Positions 58,816-64,000 of a stretch of DNA of 64,000 nt are shown here, piece after piece. A model generated the notes under the pieces. That model was not told the origin of the DNA and did not search any database. It saw only the letters and a program-made list of their open reading frames with translations. This DNA comes from Lelliottia nimipressuralis (GTDB taxonomy: Bacteria > Pseudomonadota > Gammaproteobacteria > Enterobacterales > Enterobacteriaceae), in the NCBI RefSeq assembly GCF_004402045.1, contig NZ_SOMG01000030.1:992001-1056000 (forward strand). Direction: 5' to 3'. Every line of letters starts with the position of its first letter. Positions within the stretch are counted from its first letter, which is position 1. The position numbers and the translations under genes were made by a program.

Positions 58816-60738
58816 TTATTCTTTCGGCGGCGTGAATTTCGCCTGCACCGCCGCATCAATATCCCCTTTATGCCCCGATCCCGGCGCCGTGGTGCCCGGT
58901 TTTGTGCCTGAGGTATTCAGGTGCAGCTTACCGCCCGTCGTGATATGGCCATCCCCTTCAACAAAGAAGTTAAACTCTTTGCCGATCAGGCTAATTTTGC
59001 CGTTCGCGTTAAGCTCAATGGCGCTCTCGCCGGAGACCAGCCTCAGCTTTGTTCCGGAAGCGATAACGTACTGCTCCACCGCCGCATCCAGCTTGCCTTT
59101 CCCCGTCAGGATCTCGGTTCCACCTTTCACCGCCTGGATCTGATTAGCCTCCACGCGATGCAGCTCGTTTTTCTTCACGTAATGGCTGCGCTCGCCGCCG
59201 ACGCTGTGCGTTTCATCATTCTTAACGCTGGTGTCCATATTCCGCTCGGCCTGGATCCACACCTGCTCCGCGCCCGCCTTATCTTCAAAGCGCAGGGCGT
59301 TGGCGTTGTCGACCGAGCCGTCTTTCGTCCGGCTCATAAAGCCCATCTGCGTCGCCGCTGCCGGCAGCGCCCACGGCGGCATGCTGGCTTCGTTATACAC
59401 GCGACCGGTAATGATAGGACGGTCCGGGTCGCCGTTGATAAAGTCCACCACCACCTCATCGCCCACGCGCGGAATTTGCACCCCGCCGTAGCCCTGGCCC
59501 GCCCACGCGCTCGACACGCGCACCCAGCAGGAGCTGGTGTCGTCGCCCTTCGCCAGACGGTCCCAGTGGAACTTCACCTTCACGCGACCGTATTTGTCCG
59601 TCCAGATGCTCTCTCCCTGCGGCCCCACGACTTTCGCCGTCTGAGGGCCGTAGGTGCGCGGCCACGCCGTGCTCTGCGCCGGACGGTACGACACCGACGC
59701 CGGGATAACCGTGAAATCGGTGCGGTGAATGGTTTCACCTTCACCGCTGGCGTAGCGGTTCTCCTCGAAGTGATACCCCGCCGCCGTCACCAGATACTCG
59801 CCGTTATCGCTGAAGAATGGCGCGTTGGTCAGGGTGAAGATGTGGCCCGGCGCAATGCCCGCCGCCGTGGCGGTGGCCTGAATCTGCTGGTGCTCAACCT
59901 GCCAGCGCTCCTGACGAATGCGGGCATAGAACTCCGCATGACCCGTCTCGACAAATCTTCCCGGCCAGTCGTAGACGTCAATGCTGCCCGGCTTCGGCGA
60001 CGCCGGGTTCTGCTGCGCCTGGAACAGCCATGCGTTCGGCTTGCGGAAGTCGTAGTCGTCGAGGCTGTAAATGCCCGGCGTCACGCTGTCCTCCAGCGCC
60101 CACTGGCCGATGCCCTCTTCGTCGGTACTGCCGCCGGACGGCGTCTGGTGATACGGAATCACCTCGTAGCCGCTGAACGGCTGATGCTGGGTGGCGGCGT
60201 CGGTGAGCACCAGCGTATGTTTGTCGGCCTCGTGGCTGAAGTGATAGGCAATCCCCTCCAGCTCCATCAGGCGGCTGATGAAGTCCAGGCTCGACTCCTG
60301 ATACTGCACGCAATAGTCCCATACGCGGTAGCTGCCGGTGAGCTTATCCTCCACGTTGACCTGATGTTCCCCCAGCAGGGTTTTCACTATCTGCGGCACC
60401 GTCTGCCCCTGGAAGATACGCAGGTTACGGTCGCGCTTCATCGGCCACAGGTCCGGCTCCACCGTCAGCTGGTACACCGCGTAGCGGGTGCCCGTCAGCT
60501 CAACGGCGCTCACCGCCACGCGCGTGACTTTGCCGTTGATATAGCGGGAGGTAAGCAGGTTCTGCGTCGGGATGGTCACCGTGACCGGCTGCCCGAGCAA
60601 TTTGCTGCGGTCAATGCGCGCATCCGTGCCGAGCAGGGTCAGCGTCAGGGCGAACGACTCAGACATCGCCTCGCGACCGGAAAGTTTCCAGAAGAGCAGC
60701 CCCTCGACCGGGAGCTGAACGGTAATTCGGTTGAGCAT
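58816..60738 (-). CDS. vgrG: Type VI secretion tip protein VgrG, copy 1
   Basis: A 640-residue T6SS spike. The N-terminal gp27-like region (about 1-370), OB-fold (WTDKYGRVKVKFHWDR) and gp5-like beta-helix/DUF2345 region end in KFTPPKE. Its first 490 or so residues are identical to those of copy 2 except at one position. The C-terminal 150 residues are wholly different and probably choose the PAAR/Rhs cargo encoded next to it. Confidence 0.96.
   Translation of the reverse strand: MLNRITVQLPVEGLLFWKLSGREAMSESFALTLTLLGTDARIDRSKLLGQPVTVTIPTQNLLTSRYINGKVTRVAVSAVELTGTRYAVYQLTVEPDLWPMKRDRNLRIFQGQTVPQIVKTLLGEHQVNVEDKLTGSYRVWDYCVQYQESSLDFISRLMELEGIAYHFSHEADKHTLVLTDAATQHQPFSGYEVIPYHQTPSGGSTDEEGIGQWALEDSVTPGIYSLDDYDFRKPNAWLFQAQQNPASPKPGSIDVYDWPGRFVETGHAEFYARIRQERWQVEHQQIQATATAAGIAPGHIFTLTNAPFFSDNGEYLVTAAGYHFEENRYASGEGETIHRTDFTVIPASVSYRPAQSTAWPRTYGPQTAKVVGPQGESIWTDKYGRVKVKFHWDRLAKGDDTSSCWVRVSSAWAGQGYGGVQIPRVGDEVVVDFINGDPDRPIITGRVYNEASMPPWALPAAATQMGFMSRTKDGSVDNANALRFEDKAGAEQVWIQAERNMDTSVKNDETHSVGGERSHYVKKNELHRVEANQIQAVKGGTEILTGKGKLDAAVEQYVIASGTKLRLVSGESAIELNANGKISLIGKEFNFFVEGDGHITTGGKLHLNTSGTKPGTTAPGSGHKGDIDAAVQAKFTPPKE
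59248..60735 (-). repeat. vgrG direct repeat, unit 1
   Basis: About 1.49 kb nearly identical to 61752-63238. Differences are scattered and mostly synonymous (for example GTAATGATAGGACGG versus GTGATAATCGGCCGG), and the similarity stops abruptly at the C-terminal variable region. Confidence 0.9.
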
Positions 60739-60803
60739 AATCGTTATTCCGTAAATGCAACATCTTTGTTTCAGCGGCCACGAAGCAGCATCAATCGCAA
60801 CGC

Positions 60804-61238
60804 TTACTTAAGCCACAGGCCTGAAAACATAAGGACACACCCTAACGAGAGAAGGAGTTTAGCGAAGACAAATAAGGGCGGCGCTACGGTGCGTGACATC
60901 AGGGAGATCTTTTCATAATTGCGAAAATTCATTTTTTTATGCGCGGCCATAACGCCTGAAAATAGAGTACACAGCAAAGCGACGGCAAATTTCATACCCC
61001 AGACGCACAGGAGAGACATAGAAATGATGATGGTGTATTTTTTTGCCACCGCTACAGGGAATAATAAAAATGACTGCGCCAGCCATTTCAAAAAGAAACC
61101 AATGACAACCGTAGAAAGCAGAACAAGCACCAACATCAGGCCCGTTATGATCCACTGTTTTTTATTAAATAAGTTCTTTTCATTCCAGATAACCGCCAGC
61201 GTCAGGAATAAAAAGAAAAGAAAGAAAAACCAGTGCAT
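60804..61238 (-). CDS. Hypothetical inner-membrane protein between two vgrG genes
   Basis: A 144-residue protein with four hydrophobic segments (about 1-18, 30-52, 66-96, 118-142) and a basic cytoplasmic loop (HKKMNFRNYEK). No family recognised. It lies downstream of vgrG copy 2, where effector or immunity genes usually sit. A membrane immunity protein is possible, but no matching toxin gene is seen. Confidence 0.7.
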   Translation of the reverse strand: MHWFFFLFFLFLTLAVIWNEKNLFNKKQWIITGLMLVLVLLSTVVIGFFLKWLAQSFLLFPVAVAKKYTIIISMSLLCVWGMKFAVALLCTLFSGVMAAHKKMNFRNYEKISLMSRTVAPPLFVFAKLLLSLGCVLMFSGLWLK

Positions 61239-61312
61239 TACAATTTATCCCATCGACTACCCCGTCGCCTTACGGTGACGGGGTAGTCGGTTATGAGCCA
61301 GCCTGAATACGT

Positions 61313-63241
61313 TTACTTATTGGCGTTGAAAACAAAAAAACCATCCACTTCCTGCTGGATTGCCGTCTGGTGGGATGTCCCAGGAGGATTGATCGCATTG
61401 CTTCCACCGGCAGGATTCAGATGCAGTTCACCGCCAAGCGTGTTTATTTGCGCATTCTGCTTAGCGGTAAAGTTAAAATTATTGCCAATGATATTAACGC
61501 TGCCATCTTTCGATAATTCAATGGCGCTTTCACCGCATTCCAGCCTCAGCGTATTACCTGCCGAAAGAATATAGTCGTTAACCACTTTGTCACTGCGACT
61601 GTTACCCGTCAGGCAGATGACGTTCCCTTTTACGCCCGCATTCTGATTTTTGACAACCCGTAATGTTTCATCCTCTCCCACAAATTGGGTTCGATTCTTT
61701 TCAGTCGAATGGGATTCATCATTTTTGACGTTGATATCCAGGTTGCGTTCGGCCTGGAGCCACACCTGCTCGCCCCCCGCCTTGTCCTCGAAGCGCAGGG
61801 CGTTGGCGTTGTCGACCGAGCCGTCTTTCGTCCGGCTCATAAAGCCCATCTGCGTCGCCGCTGCTGGCAGCGCCCACGGCGGCATGCTCGCGTCGTTGTA
61901 CACGCGACCGGTGATAATCGGCCGGTCCGGGTCGCCGTTGATAAAGTCCACCACCACCTCATCGCCCACGCGCGGGATCTGCACCCCGCCGTAGCCCTGG
62001 CCCGCCCACGCGCTCGACACGCGCACCCAGCAGGAGCTGGTGTCGTCCCCCTTCGCCAGACGGTCCCAGTGGAACTTCACCTTCACGCGACCGTATTTGT
62101 CCGTCCAGATGCTCTCCCCCTGCGGCCCCACGACTTTCGCCGTCTGCGGGCCGTAGGTGCGCGGCCACGCCGTGCTCTGCGCCGGGCGATAAGAGACCGA
62201 CGCCGGGATGACCGTGAAATCGGTGCGGTGAATAGTTTCACCTTCGCCGCTGGCGTAGCGGTTCTCCTCGAAGTGATACCCGGCCGCCGTCACCAGATAC
62301 TCGCCGTTATCGCTGAAGAATGGCGCGTTAGTCAGGGTGAAGATGTGGCCCGGCGCAATGCCCGCCGCCGTGGCGGTGGCCTGAATCTGCTGATGCTCCA
62401 CCTGCCAGCGCTCCTGGCGGATGCGGGCGTAGAACTCCGCATGCCCGGTCTCCACAAAGCGGCCCGGCCAGTCGTAGACGTCAATGCTGCCCGGTTTCGG
62501 CGACGCCGGGTTCTGCTGAGCCTGGAACAGCCACGCGTTCGGCTTGCGGAAGTCGTAGTCATCGAGACTGTAAATGCCCGGCGTGACGCTGTCCTCCAGC
62601 GCCCACTGACCGATGCCCTCTTCGTCCGTGCTGCCGCCGGACGGCGTCTGGTGATACGGAATCACCTCGTAGCCGCTGAACGGCTGGTGCTGGGTGGCGG
62701 CATCAGTCAGCACCAGGGTGTGTTTGTCCGCCTCGTGGCTGAAGTGATACGCAATCCCCTCCAGCTCCATCAGGCGGCTGATGAAGTCCAGGCTCGACTC
62801 CTGATACTGCACGCAGTAGTCCCACACCCGGTAGCTGCCGGTGAGCTTGTCCTCCACGTTGACCTGATGCTCACCCAGCAGGGTTTTCACTATCTGCGGC
62901 ACCGTCTGACCCTGGAAGATACGCAGGTTGCGGTCGCGCTTCATCGGCCACAGGTCCGGCTCCACCGTCAGCTGGTACACCGCGTAGCGGGTGCCAGTCA
63001 GCTCAACGGCGCTCACCGCCACGCGCGTGACTTTGCCGTTGATATAGCGGGAGGTGAGCAGATTCTGCGTCGGGATGGTCACCGTGACCGGCTGCCCGAG
63101 TAATTTGCTGCGGTCAATGCGCGCGTCCGTGCCGAGCAGGGTCAGCGTCAGGGCAAACGACTCGGACATCGCCTCGCGGCCGGAAAGTTTCCAGAAGAGC
63201 AGCCCCTCGACCGGGAGCTGAACGGTAATTCGGTTGAGCAT
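61313..63241 (-). CDS. vgrG: Type VI secretion tip protein VgrG, copy 2
   Basis: 642 residues, with the same N-terminal spike and OB domains as copy 1. The divergent end begins after FEDKAGGEQVW and finishes HLNPAGGSNAI...GFFVFNANK. Only a membrane-protein gene follows before copy 1, so its own cargo is unclear. No T6SS core genes are in the window. Confidence 0.96.
   Translation of the reverse strand: MLNRITVQLPVEGLLFWKLSGREAMSESFALTLTLLGTDARIDRSKLLGQPVTVTIPTQNLLTSRYINGKVTRVAVSAVELTGTRYAVYQLTVEPDLWPMKRDRNLRIFQGQTVPQIVKTLLGEHQVNVEDKLTGSYRVWDYCVQYQESSLDFISRLMELEGIAYHFSHEADKHTLVLTDAATQHQPFSGYEVIPYHQTPSGGSTDEEGIGQWALEDSVTPGIYSLDDYDFRKPNAWLFQAQQNPASPKPGSIDVYDWPGRFVETGHAEFYARIRQERWQVEHQQIQATATAAGIAPGHIFTLTNAPFFSDNGEYLVTAAGYHFEENRYASGEGETIHRTDFTVIPASVSYRPAQSTAWPRTYGPQTAKVVGPQGESIWTDKYGRVKVKFHWDRLAKGDDTSSCWVRVSSAWAGQGYGGVQIPRVGDEVVVDFINGDPDRPIITGRVYNDASMPPWALPAAATQMGFMSRTKDGSVDNANALRFEDKAGGEQVWLQAERNLDINVKNDESHSTEKNRTQFVGEDETLRVVKNQNAGVKGNVICLTGNSRSDKVVNDYILSAGNTLRLECGESAIELSKDGSVNIIGNNFNFTAKQNAQINTLGGELHLNPAGGSNAINPPGTSHQTAIQQEVDGFFVFNANK
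61752..63238 (-). repeat. vgrG direct repeat, unit 2
   Basis: Partner of 59248-60735, in the same orientation, 2.5 kb apart. Recombination between the units would delete the membrane-protein gene and make a hybrid vgrG. Confidence 0.9.
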
Positions 63242-63315
63242 AATCGTTAATCCATATGGCTTATGCGATGAAAAGTATTACGGCAACAGACAAGCCAGAA
63301 CAGGCGCTGTTCTGA

Positions 63316-63587
63316 TCACTGCCCTGCAGGGACGGCGGGCTGTTTTTTTATGATAAAGATGAGCGTTCCGATTTTTAGTAATTCAGAAAATACAAACAGC
63401 GCAATATTTAGGGGGATAATGATTAATCCAGTACTGACGATAGCAACTGGGAATAAAGTCACTGAACAACTTACAGTGAGAGCGCGCAACGCTTCCTGCG
63501 AGAGGGCAAAACGGACAGCATATAAAACACAATCCCGATGATATCCATCACGACCCCAAAAAAGAAAATCTTTTCTTTCGAGGTCAT
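63316..63587 (-). pseudogene. Frameshifted small membrane-protein gene
   Basis: From ATG 63587 the frame reads MTSKEKIFFFGVVMDIIGIV then FYM and runs out after 39 codons. Removing one AT from TTTATATGCTG joins it to a second frame, FYAVRFALSQEALRAL..., which continues through two hydrophobic segments to a TGA at 63316 (about 89 residues in all). The total of 272 bp equals 90 codons plus 2 bases. It lies 11 bp after the ankyrin gene in the same operon. The stretch 63242-63315 holds only a weak hairpin. Confidence 0.6.
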
Positions 63588-63598
63588 CAATGGCGGCC

Positions 63599-64000
63599 TC
63601 ACTTCACCGGTGCAGGAGGCCATTTACCGCCATGCCGAATAAGCGCGTCTTTGATTTCAGTCAGCTTTTGATATTCGTCACTGCCCTCTTTCGCCCGCTT
63701 CAGATAACGCTGCAGCTGGTTGGCCATTGTCCAGCCATTATCCGCCTTGATCTCAGCGTTTGCGCCACGCTCCAGCAAAAGCAGGACATGGTCGTAAGAG
63801 TGAAAGTCCAGCGCGGCGATCAGCAACGTATTACCCAGTGAATTGGTAATATTGATGTCCGCTCCACCGTCAAGCATCGCCTGCAGCGTATCGGTGTTTT
63901 TTGCTTCGAGGGTCTCGAAGATAATCGGTTCCCCAAACGTTTTATCCTTCGCATCCGGCGATAATCCGCCCTCCAGCATCGCCTTTATCCAGACCCCACT
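63599..64000 (-). CDS. Ankyrin-repeat protein (5' end outside the window)
   Basis: At least 133 residues; the frame is open to the window edge (SGVWIKAMLEGGLSPDAKD). Ankyrin repeats are clear: ETLEAKNTDTLQAMLDGGAD, then INITNSLGNTLLIAALDF and LLLLERGANAEIKADNGWT. Ankyrin proteins near vgrG genes are often immunity proteins or effector accessories, for example with Tle lipases, but the partner gene is beyond the edge. Confidence 0.85.
   Translation of the reverse strand, partial: SGVWIKAMLEGGLSPDAKDKTFGEPIIFETLEAKNTDTLQAMLDGGADINITNSLGNTLLIAALDFHSYDHVLLLLERGANAEIKADNGWTMANQLQRYLKRAKEGSDEYQKLTEIKDALIRHGGKWPPAPVK

Noticed and set aside
58921..60918. 665-codon open frame opposite vgrG copy 1, and a 472-codon one opposite copy 2
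   Set aside because: Both are antisense shadows of GC-rich vgrG; composition is Arg/His/Val-rich without any family, and they mirror each other only because the vgrG genes are duplicates.

Overview
The window is a stretch of enterobacterial chromosome, most like Enterobacter or a close relative (Lelliottia, Leclercia, Klebsiella). It follows the E. coli order hns-galU-rssB-rssA-ychJ-purU-tRNA-Tyr-narIJHG-narK-narXL-ychO, then ychN-chaCBA-kdsA-sirB1-prmC-prfA-hemA-lolB-ispE-prs-dauA-ychH-pth-ychF. Two features differ from E. coli: a Klebsiella-type nas (nitrate assimilation) operon between ychO and ychN, and a type VI secretion rhs/vgrG island downstream of ychF. Identifications rest on remembered family sequences; no database search was run.

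Layout. 1-5 kb: end of hns, galU, the RpoS-turnover pair rssA/rssB, ychJ and purU. 5-5.5 kb: two tandem tRNA-Tyr genes with a tyrT-type stringent promoter and an rtT-like repeat. 5.5-7 kb: an AsnC-type regulator divergent from an EamA transporter. 7-18 kb: respiratory nitrate reductase narGHJI, transporter narK and sensor/regulator narXL, with perfect FNR boxes upstream of narG and narK. 18-30.5 kb: ychO, then nasR-nasFED-nasCB-nasA on the minus strand. These encode an ABC nitrate importer, a fused electron-transfer/nitrite reductase protein and an assimilatory nitrate reductase, preceded by a sigma-54 promoter and a leader terminator for NasR antitermination. Respiratory and assimilatory nitrate use therefore sit side by side. 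30.5-36 kb: ychN, a chemoreceptor with a complete amino-acid-binding motif, a DUF1883-type gene behind an FNR-type promoter, and chaCBA. 36-49 kb: housekeeping genes, with only a 48-codon remnant of sirB2.

49-64 kb is an accessory T6SS effector island, nearly all on the minus strand. It carries two vgrG genes with almost identical N-termini, an Eag chaperone, and a full-length prePAAR-Rhs protein with a C-terminal SHH-type nuclease and a SUKH immunity gene. To its left lie two decayed Rhs modules whose candidate immunity genes are still open: a 74-residue protein, and a ComJ-like protein next to the last 25 codons of a NucA-type nuclease. The striking structure is that the 3' end of ychF recurs twice inside the island, once at the left edge of each younger module. 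This suggests that toxin/immunity modules accumulated stepwise, using ychF and the rhs core as recombination ends. The window ends inside an ankyrin-repeat gene next to a frameshifted small membrane-protein gene.
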